DNA from: Atrichornis clamosus
Taxonomy: Eukaryota; Chordata; Aves; Passeriformes; Menuridae
Length of the DNA: 64,000 nucleotides
Direction of reading: 5' to 3'
Assembly: GCA_013400975.1 (NCBI GenBank)
Contig: WBMZ01011760.1
Location: forward strand, 1-64,000
In this document: one piece after another, positions 1 through 51,500 of the stretch
Numbering within the stretch: the stretch's first letter is position 1
Layout of the letters: each line of letters opens with the position of its first letter
The notes under the pieces: model-generated
The model's input: only the letters and a program-made list of their open reading frames with translations
Databases searched by the model: none
Told to the model about the DNA's origin: nothing
Made by a program: the position numbers and the translations under genes

Positions 1-2
1 TC

Positions 3-164
3 CCCACAACCCAGGACAACTTGGAATCTTTTAGGTCTGTTGAGAGTGCTGGACTTGAGGCAAGCTTGCAGGAGTGGTTTTCTGACAGTGATACAGAATC
101 CTTAGCCAAAAACCTTGAGACATGGCAACGTGTCTCTGACTGGGGTCACATGAACCAAGCCTGA
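3..164 (+). CDS. Partial C-terminal coding exon of an unrecognised transcript
   Basis: A frame is open from the window edge to a TGA at 162-164, about 53 residues. It contains Trp and acidic patches (QEWFSDSDTESLAKNLETW) and ends in HMNQA. The other two forward frames stop early. An AATAAA lies 155 bp after the stop, followed by a GT/T-rich tract, so the arrangement resembles a terminal exon. It lies about 1.55 kb upstream of the NSD2 PWWP1 exon on the same strand. Because the NSD2 N-terminal exons must be further upstream, it could be an alternative NSD2 last exon, the end of a nested gene, or a retrocopy. I do not recognise the peptide. The 5' boundary is unknown, and an open frame of this length can occur by chance. 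Confidence 0.35.
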   Translation, partial: PTTQDNLESFRSVESAGLEASLQEWFSDSDTESLAKNLETWQRVSDWGHMNQA

Positions 165-1716
165 ATTCATCAGAAAAGCTGAGTCACTGGATGAGTAACT
201 GTCCCTCGCGATCAGATGACACGGCATCATGTATCAGAGCCTTAAAAGCTTTGAGGAAAAGATTTCTATGTTACGTTTTAGGGTTTTTGACTGGATGTAC
301 CTCTGTGTTTGAGTTGCAAATAAACCTTTGTGCAGCTGCAGCACATAAAAGATTTTAATTATTTGTGTTTGGCAAACAATGTGTGATTTTTTTAGGGTGG
401 TATTTTCTGGATTTGAAAGTCTGTACAAGGTAAAGTGATCTATTCTGATTCAGTGTAATATTCCAAGCACTTATTCTAAATTCTATATTTCTGCTTTCTT
501 AGCAGTCTTTTTTCTTTCCTCTTGCCACTTCTAATTAATTTTTGAAAAGAATTTTGCTCCAGCTCTAACATTAAATCTGGTGAAAACCTGAAGCTCCAGT
601 CTTCCTTCAGAATGTTGAGCTGGTACTACACAAGATGAATGATACAACATGTTGCATATAAATTTAATACTAGAAAATTATAAAGGAGATTTAAAATAAG
701 TGATTTTATAAAATACGTGATGTCTGAGACACCTTTTTACAGTTAGTGCTTACCTAGATAAAATAATCAAATAGAACAGATTAAGCCAAAAAGACAAAAT
801 GTAACTAACTTGGTGAAATTGTTTTAATTGGTGAATAGATGTCCGTGGTGCTGAACTTTGTTATGATATAGTAAAAATGTGTCTGCCATAGGGGATGCAA
901 AACTCCCCTGTAGTTAAATCTACCCCTTGAAGTGGAAGTAGTTCTATAATTTTTTTCCAATAGCTAAAATAGCTTTAGAGCATCAACTGAGCACTCACAA
1001 ACTTATACTGCTAGAACTGGAACAGGAAATAAATATTGCAAAAGAGATGTGGGGAATGATTCATGTCACAAATTTTCAGTATGTAAAAAATCAGCTGAAA
1101 GATGGAGGGTTTGGGGTTTTAAAACTGGTTATTTATGGAGTTTCTATTCAGAAATAAAGACAGTATTTCAGTCTATTCTAGTCTGGGGGTTTTTGTTGGG
1201 TTTGATTTTATTTTTTTAACATCTAAGAATATATTTGTGTGCATACCATTTAACTTGATTAATAATATTCAATACCAAAGGTGGTTGGCTCTTCCACTTC
1301 TACATCCAGTGCTCAGTTAATGTATTTGAAATTAAAGTAAGCCTTCCTGATGGTCTCTCACCAGTTATTTGAAGAGATAAAGGTAAACCACAGCTTACTT
1401 GCCAATATTTGTAATTAAAAACAAAACCGTAACTGGAATGTGGATTGTTTTTCAGTGAGAACAAAAGTTCTGACTTAAAGTTTTTATTACGCATGACATG
1501 AAATTGTTTCCTAGCAAACATGACAGCCCTTTATTCTGGTGAGCTATTTCTTATTTTCCTCCTTCCATTACCACTCTATGTTTTCACATACAGTAAGTGT
1601 TTAACAGAATATGAACTGTAGTTTGATGCTTTTTTGTTCTATTTTGTAATCCTGATGCTTCATGAAGAAAGATGATGATCAGTTTGGCTTTTTTTCCCCC
1701 ATTTTTATCTTTTAAG
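165..1716 (+). other. 3' flank of the edge ORF and NSD2 intron
   Basis: AT-rich sequence with no open frame that I can support apart from the AATAAA at 319. It ends with the pyrimidine-rich acceptor tract directly before the PWWP1 exon (AAG at 1714-1716). If NSD2 begins upstream of the window, this is part of an NSD2 intron. Confidence 0.5.
319..324 (+). terminator. AATAAA poly(A) signal candidate
   Basis: A canonical AATAAA hexamer lies 155 bp downstream of the TGA at 162-164. A T/GT-rich stretch follows at about 355-395, where a downstream cleavage element would be expected. This supports reading 3-164 as the end of a transcript. Confidence 0.35.
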
Positions 1717-42614
<40,898 letters not shown>

Positions 42615-44800
42615 TCATGGACTGCAGTTTCTACTGCTAACACTATCTTGTAGATAAGTTGTGAATATGACCAGGGAAGGACACAATTTTACATATATTC
42701 TGTAAAGGTTACAATGGGGGGGGGGGATTTTTTGTTTTTTTTTATAAATCCACTGAGCCAACCACAGCAGTTTTCTGCTGCTTCTGCACTGATAACGAAC
42801 TGCATAGTTCAGTAAACTTCAGGACAAACCAAACTTATTACTCAGCATTACAGTTACACTTGAATTGTTACGAATGTAAAATGTTCCCTCCAAGATACTT
42901 GCAGGTTGGAGGTAGGTTAAAATCAAACCAGGTAGGCGTAAGCATAGGTTTTTGAGATTAGTATTTGTCAACCAACAGACGTTTAAAATAGTATATCCTT
43001 GAAAGAAGTTGTTAGTTCTCAAGTCCTTTCGAGTAAGAAATGGCTTGGTCTGTGGTCCCAATGAGATTTGCTTGCTTTGTGTGTTTTTGAGTAAGTGCTG
43101 GAATGCCAGTCATGACCCAGGTGCGTCTCTCACTACAGCCACACACACAACAATTGGTCTGTGCTCTTCGGAAATGATTCGGAAACAATCATGATCCTAA
43201 ATATCCTTCCACCAGGAAATGTAGTGCGTGGTGGGAAATGTACCTGTACCAGAGAGGGGAAATCTCACTTTGTAAGAGATTTTTTTTCTATACTGTTTTT
43301 TCCTGTATTTCATCCCAGCGAAATAGAAGTGACTTGATCCTGCAGAGCTGTACAAGTCTGAACTTAAAGGGATATTGTCTTGCAATCTAGGCCAAATTCC
43401 CTAGGCTTTTTGTGTCTTAATATAAATAAATCTTACAAAACCTATTATTTGGAAAAAAATTACTTGATTTTTTTTTTTTCCTTAATGTCAGGTAAAATGC
43501 AGTGGCAAACTTTTCATTTGAACGCTTGGAGTCCAATCATTGCAACTTTATGATAATGCAAGAAATGCCCGAGAAGGAGCAAAACCACCCCCAAAAATAG
43601 AAAGTAAAACTTGACTAGAGTGCAAAAAACAAAATTCAAAACAACTAAGTCAAAGTGAAATAGATTTTTGAGGAAGCAAATAAGAATAATTTTAATGTGA
43701 AATTTAACGTGACTCTGTTCCTTTTGACAAAGTTTGTATAAAACTGGCTACTTGACAGACTGAAATAATTTGTAACCTTTTTAGGAGCTGTGCTCTGGAC
43801 TATCCTGTCACCACTGTGTCGTGTCAGCAAAGCTGTTTTGAATTCCTTGCTCCCATTAGCCTTAGGTTCTGGCATTTACAGTGAGATGAATACACAAGAT
43901 TTAGTATTGATGGAAATAATACTAGGACTAAGAAAAAACAGTAAAGAAAAATGTCTTTACCAGTTTTCTTCCCAGTGCATGTCCTTGGCGTGTGATTAGG
44001 CAGCGTTCCAAGCACGTTTTGAGTTGTGCCATTGTGACCCACCCTCTGTAAACACCACGTGCACCTCCATGTCCATTTAGTCATTTGTGTATGTTCTAGC
44101 TTAGTTTGCCCTAAATAGTGCAGAAAATCTGTGTAGCCCTTTTGAAAATGAAGCCTTGCTATATCATGGAAGTGTATGGTTTTTTTCCAAGGTATTTCTT
44201 TGGGATTTGATTTAGGTTTTGGAATTACTGAAATCCCCATTTATTCCCAACACGTAAAAACTTTGGTTTTATTAGAAAATATTAATTGAAAGAGGTTTTA
44301 AATGTTGCATTGCCCTGTGCTGAACTCTTTGGTTTCTGTTTTGTGACCAAACTGCTTTGCTTTTTGTATCAGTTTTTACAAACACTGTTGGAAGGTTAAT
44401 TTTTTCTCAAATAATTTTGAAGAAATAGCACAGTTCAAAATCAGGGGAAGTGTTAAATATTGGCATTTTTTTTAATGGTATGCCAAGCCTTGCACTCAAG
44501 CTAAAATTCCAGATTCCTTAATTGATTTTGAGGGAAACTTTCTTTCCGCCACGGGACTGAAGAACAGTCCTGTGCCTAAAATCAAAACCAAAAAATGGTA
44601 TTATGGATCTTTCTCTAATATTGGGTTTCAAGGGGAGGAAAACGAGGTCAGGTAGTAAAGCAGAAATATTTTCCTCATTGCTTTAAAACAAAATGAAGGA
44701 ATTTGATGTCATTGGGACCAGTCTTTGAATACGATACCATGTAAGGAAGGCTTTGTCAGAATACCTTTAAGTTATTATAAAATTTTACCTTTGCATTCCA
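42615..44800 (+). other. NSD2: NSD2 3' UTR (extent uncertain)
   Basis: AT-rich sequence after the stop with no protein-like frame. It has an 11-G run at 42716-42726 followed by a T-rich tract. The first canonical AATAAA is at 43425, but weaker signals further on mean the UTR may continue past 46 kb. Confidence 0.6.
43425..43430 (+). terminator. NSD2: Proximal NSD2 poly(A) signal candidate
   Basis: AATAAA about 0.8 kb after the stop codon, followed by T-rich sequence near 43468-43480. Other candidates are ATTAAA at 46036 and AATAAA at 47973. I cannot tell which is used. Confidence 0.5.
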
Positions 44801-46836
44801 TTGCTTTTATAATTTGTTAATTTTTTTGAGTTGTTTTGTTGCTTTTTCCTCTCCATGTGTAGGTGTAACAGCTCTGGCACTCTGGAACAGTGATGCCCCA
44901 GGTCCTAAGAGGCAGATCCCCACTTCCAGAAGCCACTGCCTCAAACAGTGACTGGCGGGCGCTGCTGCAGTAGCACCATCCATGGGGTTTGGGATGGGGC
45001 ACGGAGCCCCCAGCTCCCTGCCTGCCTCTGCAGGGGCTCACAAGCACATCCAGCAGGGCAGGATGCAGGACAGCACTCCTTGTCTGTCTGTGGGGACACA
45101 AAGACTCTTTGCATTCACACAGGCAGCTCTGAGCCAGGGGCTGCTGGACCTTCTGCTTCCTTCTACCTCTTCCCTGCTCTTTACTGCTGGAATCTCTGGG
45201 CCCACAGAGTTTTGCATCACTGAGACTGCAGACCAGGAGTTCACTTGTGAGTTCCTAGGAATTCATTCCTTCTGCTGGGCACATCCTTTAGACTGATCTT
45301 GAAAAGAAATGTGGGTCGTATTCTCCCCTATGTCCTGGCCATGTAACCCCATGAGCTCAGCTCACTCACTCAGGTGGTGATCTGGGGGAATTTTAGTTTC
45401 TGTACCAGGAAAGGTAGGGTTTAGGTGTGTTTTAATGAAGGCTTCTGTACCTTACTCTCCAGCCTGAGAAAATAGGCTGAAGTATTGTTTAAAAAAGAAG
45501 AAGAAAAGTTGTTACACTGTTTTCTTTCTCCCACTGTTCAAATACAAGGTAAAACAATCCTTAAAACTTGAGCTTTCTCATGATGCAACTCAGTACTTTT
45601 TAGCATTCAGCAACTTAAAGGATTTGCTGTTATTAATTCATCTAAACAACATCTAATGTGTGGCATATTTATGTGGCCTTAAATTATGTTCTTTTTGTCT
45701 TGCCCATCAGAGTAGCAAAATGTCTTTCGTTTTCCAGCAAAAAGCTGATACGTGACAGCCAATTTCAGAATTTGTTGTTCTTTTATCACATGAGCAAGCA
45801 TGGAAGCAATTTTCAGTTGAATATGTTAGATGTATTTTCATACAACCTAGAAAAAATAATCAAAGTAAATGTCTGTTTTGTTCAATACCTTTGTGTTCAT
45901 GGTCAGGTTTTAGGGGTTTTTTTATTTGAATTACTTGGAAAAGAAAAATATCTTGAAAGACTTATTAATGGGATTTTTCCACATTGTTGAGTCACATTAT
46001 TCCGTGTCTGACTGCTTGAGAAGCTTCAATGTCTTATTAAATGTTGACTTTTATTCCTAGTTATTTAAGAAGTTGCTAAGTCTTTTTTCATGAAACAGCT
46101 CTATATGCTTATTTTTGCACCGTGTTTTTCTTTAAAGAAAAAAGTGAAATTGATACATAGTAGGCAAGCACGGTTTGGCAGTGAGGGAATGGGGCTTTGT
46201 TCTCTTGTAGGGAAAACCTAACTCCAGGCCTTCCTAAGAGACGCCGTGGAAATGCTGTTTTACGCTTCCATGGAGGTGATAATGGTTGTGCTCTGGCTTG
46301 TTTTCACGCTGTTGCTTATCACAGAAATGCTGACATTTTTGGCAGTCCAGTTTCCAGAGCTGCTCTCTGTTGCTCATAATTTTACAGGCTTTAGTGACAC
46401 GAGCTGGAGCCACCCAGCCCGGCCAGCGCCGCTCCCTCGGGGTCCTTGTGCTATCACAAGTGCTGGTCCTGCTTGGTCAGGTCTGAATTTGACTTTTTGG
46501 CTTCTTCAGACAGGTTATTTTTTTGGGTCTGATGTGGCTTCATATGTGGAGTCTCCCATGTCTGACAGCAGCTGCATTTTCTTTAAGAGCAATTTAGAGA
46601 ACTGCTTTGATACTGATGGCTTACAGTTCTGCTGGGGTATCTGGTGCTGTGTGACAGGATTGCATCCCTCTGCTGCTCCCAGAAAAACCACAGCCTTGGG
46701 CCAGCTGAGAAATTTTCATGTCTGTCTCCTAACCAGGCAGTGGGAGAGAGAGAGACTGCAGGGAGCGGGTCCAGGGAGCTCTGCTGAGGCTTGGGGAGGG
46801 GTTTAGGTACCCTCCATGGTGCTGCGGATCCAGATT

Positions 46837-46970
46837 AGAATCACAGAAGAGCTTGGGGTGGAAGGGACCTTAAAGATCATCCAGTTCCAACCCCCCTTCC
46901 ATTAGACCTGGATGCTCAAAGCCCCATCCAACCTAGCCTTGAACAGTTCCAGGGATGGGGCACCACAGTG
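46837..46970 (-). mobile_element. CR1 LINE 3'-end fragment
   Basis: The plus strand reads AGAATCACAGAAGAGCTTGG, then GTGGAAGGGACCTTAAAGAT, a CCAACCCCCC block and GGGATGGGGCACCACAGTGG. This is the reverse complement of the CR1 3' end, so the element is minus-strand. It is truncated at about 135 bp. Confidence 0.9.
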
Positions 46971-47972
46971 GCTGATGTACCACTCTTCTACCCATTTACT
47001 CACCTGATGTAGTTGAGAGAGATCAGAGAACTGACAGATTTTATTAAAAATTTTTAAAACACTTTAACAGCTTCCCTGGGGAGAGGAGAATGAGCAGCTG
47101 AGGGCAGGAACCACTTAACCCCCCACGGCTGGGTCACTTCAGACTGCTGCTGCAAGAGTAAAGTGAGAAATAGCACCTGCTCCCACCTCAGTGCACAGTC
47201 CCTTAAAAGCATGGACCTTTGGATAGAGGCTGTTTTTACTGGCAGTCTGGAGCTGGTGAAGCACAGAGGGCCACAGCTGGCTGGTCTGGGCTTACACGGC
47301 ACATGTGGGAATGTCACTGTAGGGGAAAAAGGAAAACACGGTGGGAAGGTTGAGAGGCCCCAGGCCCTGGTTTCACGGGGCAGTTGACACCAGCTCCAGT
47401 ACAGTCAAGGGGCATTTCTGAGTGCCTGGGATACTGGCTGAACATCACTGAGAGAAAAACTCAATAGGAAAATAGAGCAAACAGCAAGTTCAAGAAGAGA
47501 AGAGTCAACACACTCTGAAATCATCTGTGTAAAATACAAATCACGTCAGCTTAACCAGAGGGTTAAGCTGGGCCAGGTGCACAGGAGAGGGCCTGGAGTG
47601 CCACAGCAAACAGGTACAAACCACTCGTGCTGCTCTCCTGGGTGGGGATGCAGTGTCCAGGATCAGAGACAGAGCCTTCCATGGGCACTGAGGCAGTGGG
47701 TCTCCTACAGGCCCCTCTCCTCTGCATGCAAAAATGTGCAAGGCCTCTCCTGTGCCCGCGCCCTGCAGCTCCCTTGGAGTTGCTCTTGTAGCCCTACTAT
47801 GAAGCACCACCTTACAGCAGGAAACAAAAGTGACAGATTTGTCCAGGAATCAACCATTATTTTAGTTGCATGTGTTTGCCTGCAGCTGAGAGAACGGGGA
47901 AAGCTTTGGGATCCCTTCCCTTGACTTGCCTGTGCTTATGGTAAGAAGTTTTGAAAATGCGGAAAAAGGTAA

Positions 47973-47978
47973 AATAAA
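47973..47978 (+). terminator. Distal plus-strand poly(A) signal candidate
   Basis: AATAAA followed by a GT-containing stretch (ACTGTGTATTATT). If used by NSD2, the 3' UTR would be about 5.4 kb and would end only some 300 bp from the 3' end of the opposing gene. Confidence 0.25.
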
Positions 47979-48277
47979 AAACTGTGTATTATTAAAGAGA
48001 AGCATATTCATGTTAATTTGTGCTTGGGTAGAAGCGAGTATTGTATCACAGGAACCTCAGTAGCTGGAGCAGTCATTCCTCTCTCTGCTGAGCTGACTAT
48101 TGCAATGGAGAGAGAGACATAATTGTTTGCTGTTAGGGTATTTTTTCCTCTGAAGAAAGGAAGAAAGTATTTACTTGTAAATGAAGCCAGGAATTGAAAG
48201 AGGAGAGACTTTTCCCATCAGCCCAGCCTAGGGAGCTGGGTTGGTTCGCACAAGTAGCCACAACTCCAGAACTGAGT

Positions 48278-48283
48278 TTTATT
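48278..48283 (-). terminator. Poly(A) signal of the minus-strand receptor-like gene
   Basis: TTTATT on the plus strand is AATAAA on the minus strand, 122 bp after the TAG at 48405. This implies a short 3' UTR and agrees with the last exon assigned at 48405-48556. Confidence 0.6.
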
Positions 48284-48404
48284 TCCCAGCACTCAGTTTA
48301 GCTGTACAGAAAGAGGCTGCTTGTGGTTAAACACCTTGCCCAGACCCAGCTGTGTACTGCCCCAGGGAGAAGGGAGGCAGGGGCCTGCTGCTCCAGGTCC
48401 TGTG

Positions 48405-48556
48405 CTACCAGCCAGCATAGACGGGCTCTGTGTGCTCCGTGCCCCCGTACGTGGTGTGTGCCCCTGAGCCGCGGGGCAGCAGCAGGGACCTCAGGGATTT
48501 CTTGCCATGGTCTCGCCGCCTTCTCAGAATTATTAGAAAGACAACAAGGATGCCAC
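48405..48556 (-). CDS. Receptor-like gene exon 9: end of membrane helix and cytoplasmic tail
   Basis: The acceptor on the minus strand is TTTTTTTCCAG before 48556. Phase 1 joins to give GGILVVFLIILRRRRDHGKK, then SLRSLLLPRGSGAHTTYGG and TEHTEPVYAGW followed by TAG. The hydrophobic run and four arginines are a textbook stop-transfer. The tail has two tyrosines (TTYGG, PVYAGW) that could be phosphorylated. Confidence 0.8.
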
Positions 48557-51500
48557 CTGGAAAAAAAGGAACAGTAGTTACTCACAGATCAGAAGGTAAA
48601 GTGTCAGGTGATGTTTGCACTAGGGCTTCCCAGCTCAGGTATTTTCATCTGGTAAAATAAGGGATTTTTTCTCTTACATACTCTGGCCCCCTCAAAAGAA
48701 CTAAAAAAAAGGATTTCACTAGCAATAGTAATCAACACTCAACTTCAGCATTTCAGCTTTGGAAGCTGTAAGGAATAACAGAATAACAGCAAGTTTTAAT
48801 GAAATAATTCAGTAGCTTTCCTACTCCCGTGTACTCTCTGCTCCGTGGAACTACTATTTTCCACTTTGCATCTTACCCACTGCAGATCCCACCAAAGGAT
48901 CTTGTTGAGAAATTAGTTTGCTGTGTGCTCACACTGAAGCACAAGAAGTAACTAACCTAGATTAACTTTGAGTCTAGACTGAGATCAGGGCTGTCAGGAA
49001 AAATTACTTTTAGATTGGGCATAGACATGGAAGTAATTGGCAAATCTCAAGTACTGCGACATTCTGTTCATTTGTTTTTGGCAGAAGCATCGTCAGGGAA
49101 AATTGATCTGAACAGAAGAGCACAAATCTGTCGCTGTGATGCAATATGGCCAGACAAATACATCCAAATTTGGGTTGTGTGAGCAGACAGTCTCATGGTA
49201 AACACTTGATCTGTGAGACCAGCCGTGAAATGCTCGCGGGTTCCTGCGTGGGCTGTTTCCTTTCCCCTCTTTGCAGCAAGCTCTGGGAGAGGCAGAGCTG
49301 TGCCCAGGAATGCAGTTCCCTGACCCTCCGACTTGTTTATCACAAATGCTGGTTAATGGGACATTGTCCCTCTCCAGGACAGGCTTTTCATACACTTCAT
49401 TTTAATCTACTTTTTCAAATTAATACTTGCTTCAGAGGGCATCTGTTTTGGCAGATTTTTGGACAACAGCCTGACATGAGGGGATAGGGGTCAGTGGAGG
49501 AGCTTTCTCATGGCTTTGAGCTACAGCTTGTGAGAACAACCCTCATCTGCTCCCACCAGGCATTCCAGCCCTTTGGAGACAGCAGTCAGACGGTGCTGCT
49601 AGAGCTCCTCCAGACCCTGCTGTCCTTGTCTCCTCCCATGCACCCATGGAGTCTTCTCCTTAGCTGCCAAGAGAGGAGTCTGATGGGAACACTGCTTTCT
49701 TGGTGGAGAAGCAGCTTTGCTGTGTGTCCTGCTCACTGGGGGAAATAAAACATCTATTTCATCTCTTCCCACCTTTTAACAACAGGGAGCCGAGTGGAGA
49801 ACAGGTCTTCAGGAGATACTGAAAATACACTTGAAACACAGAAACCATGGATATGAGGCCTATTGGATATTCCTTATCCTCTGATGGCTTAGTCATCTCT
49901 ATGACTAAGCTCTCTTGACACAAGATTTTCATCTCTAGTAGTGTAAGTGGCACTTAGGGATCTCTCTCATCTGCCTGGGCAGGGGAGACAAATCCCTCTT
50001 CCCAGCTTTCTCATCTGCCCTTTTTGCAATCCACAGCAGTAAGAGTTGCTCATTTTCATCATAACTCTCTGATTAAACCTCCCCCCGACTTTGATTAAAA
50101 ACAACAGAACTCTTTTTCCCTTTCCTAAGACTGAAAATGCATATTCACTTTTTCTTGGTGCAGCTTCCCAGTAGAAAAGCTGATCCAGGGATTGACTTGC
50201 CCTAGTGAGCTGATTTACAGCAGGTGGCATCTGGGCTGAGGGGTGCTCCCCACACCAGCAGGTCCTGGCTGCCCTGTTGTTTACAAGGTGTGTTATGGCA
50301 TCAATACAGCCAACACTGCACAAGCCAGCAGCTCCCCATCCTGCTGGGTGCTGTGGCAAGACTTAAGACAGGAATGCTTTCAGGGAAAGAAGTCTCCTAC
50401 CAAAAGAAAATTGTCCTTTTTCCTACTTCTGTGCAGCCAAGGAAGGTCCATACAAACCCCTGCTTCCCAGGGACAAACAACAAGCGTTCAGCACTGTGCC
50501 AGCCTTCCTTCAGAGCAAGGCACGGGATTATCACCGGCACTGAAAGCAGCCAGAAAGGCCTTCTTTAGAAGTCCAGCCTCCCAGAAACATAAAATACACC
50601 ACCCAGAGAATACTTGGTTTAACACCCAGCTGCAGAGCGGTGTCTGGTTTTACCAGAGGGCAGAGAGGACCCGCACTGACCTGCAGAGAAGGTGGCCAGG
50701 ACAATGACCGTGGCAGGGGTCAGCCGGCAGGAGTCCCCTGCCTTGTACAGGAAGAGCTCCATGCAGTAGCTCGGCTCGGCGCTGCCCCGGGGGCAGAAGG
50801 CGTCGGGAGGGCACCGCACCGGGCTCACATCTGGGCTCTGCCCAAGAGAAGAAGCAACTCAGCACCAACAGACTGCAGAGCGCAACCAGTGCAGAGGGAG
50901 GTGACACTTCAGCACTGGGCAAACAAACAAACAAACAACAAAAAGAAAAATAACCAAGAAAAAACCCCTGCCATCATTAAATTCAGCCTGTCTGCCCCTG
51001 CAATGTTACCCAGAGTCGAGGCAAGAACAGAAGCTGTCATTACACAGCAAATCCATACATCAAAACCCCTCATTAATGGACACACCACCTCCTGATGGCT
51101 CGGTGGCAGGAGGTAGCTCCAGGCACAAAGCCACACTCCTGGTGTCATAATTTTAACCACCTCCCTGCCTCAGAGCCCTCTCTATGTTTAAGGAAAGAAG
51201 CTCAGATTTAAAGAAAAAAAAAGTGTTAACTGAAGAGTATTTAGCTTGTCATGGGACAGCTCTGTGTTACCACAGGCTGTCCCATGAGCTGATGGGGACT
51301 CACAGGGCAGTAGTGGCTTTCTGGGCACAGGTCACAGCTCTCCTTGCCCTGCTGTAATTGGTACTCTCCTGTCCTGCAGGCCCTGCATCTGTTGTCACTG
51401 GGACCTCTGAATGTACCTAAAGAGCAGATAAGCACAAAATTAAGATCTGGGACTAGACCCCAGGACCTTTGCAATTGCATATGGATGATTCAGCTGTCAA

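Larger units (their letters stand above)
44801..48277. other. Distal NSD2 3' UTR or intergenic DNA
   Basis: Composition becomes GC-richer from here. It contains a CR1 fragment (46837-46970), an ATTAAA at 46036 and an AATAAA at 47973 on the plus strand. Frames on both strands are short and mutually overlapping, as expected by chance in GC-rich DNA. I see no splice-supported exon. Confidence 0.5.

Noticed and set aside
44948..45296. Overlapping plus- and minus-strand frames in GC-rich DNA after NSD2
   Set aside because: Both strands are open at once, composition is biased, and no splice sites or family motif are present. Probably UTR or intergenic sequence.
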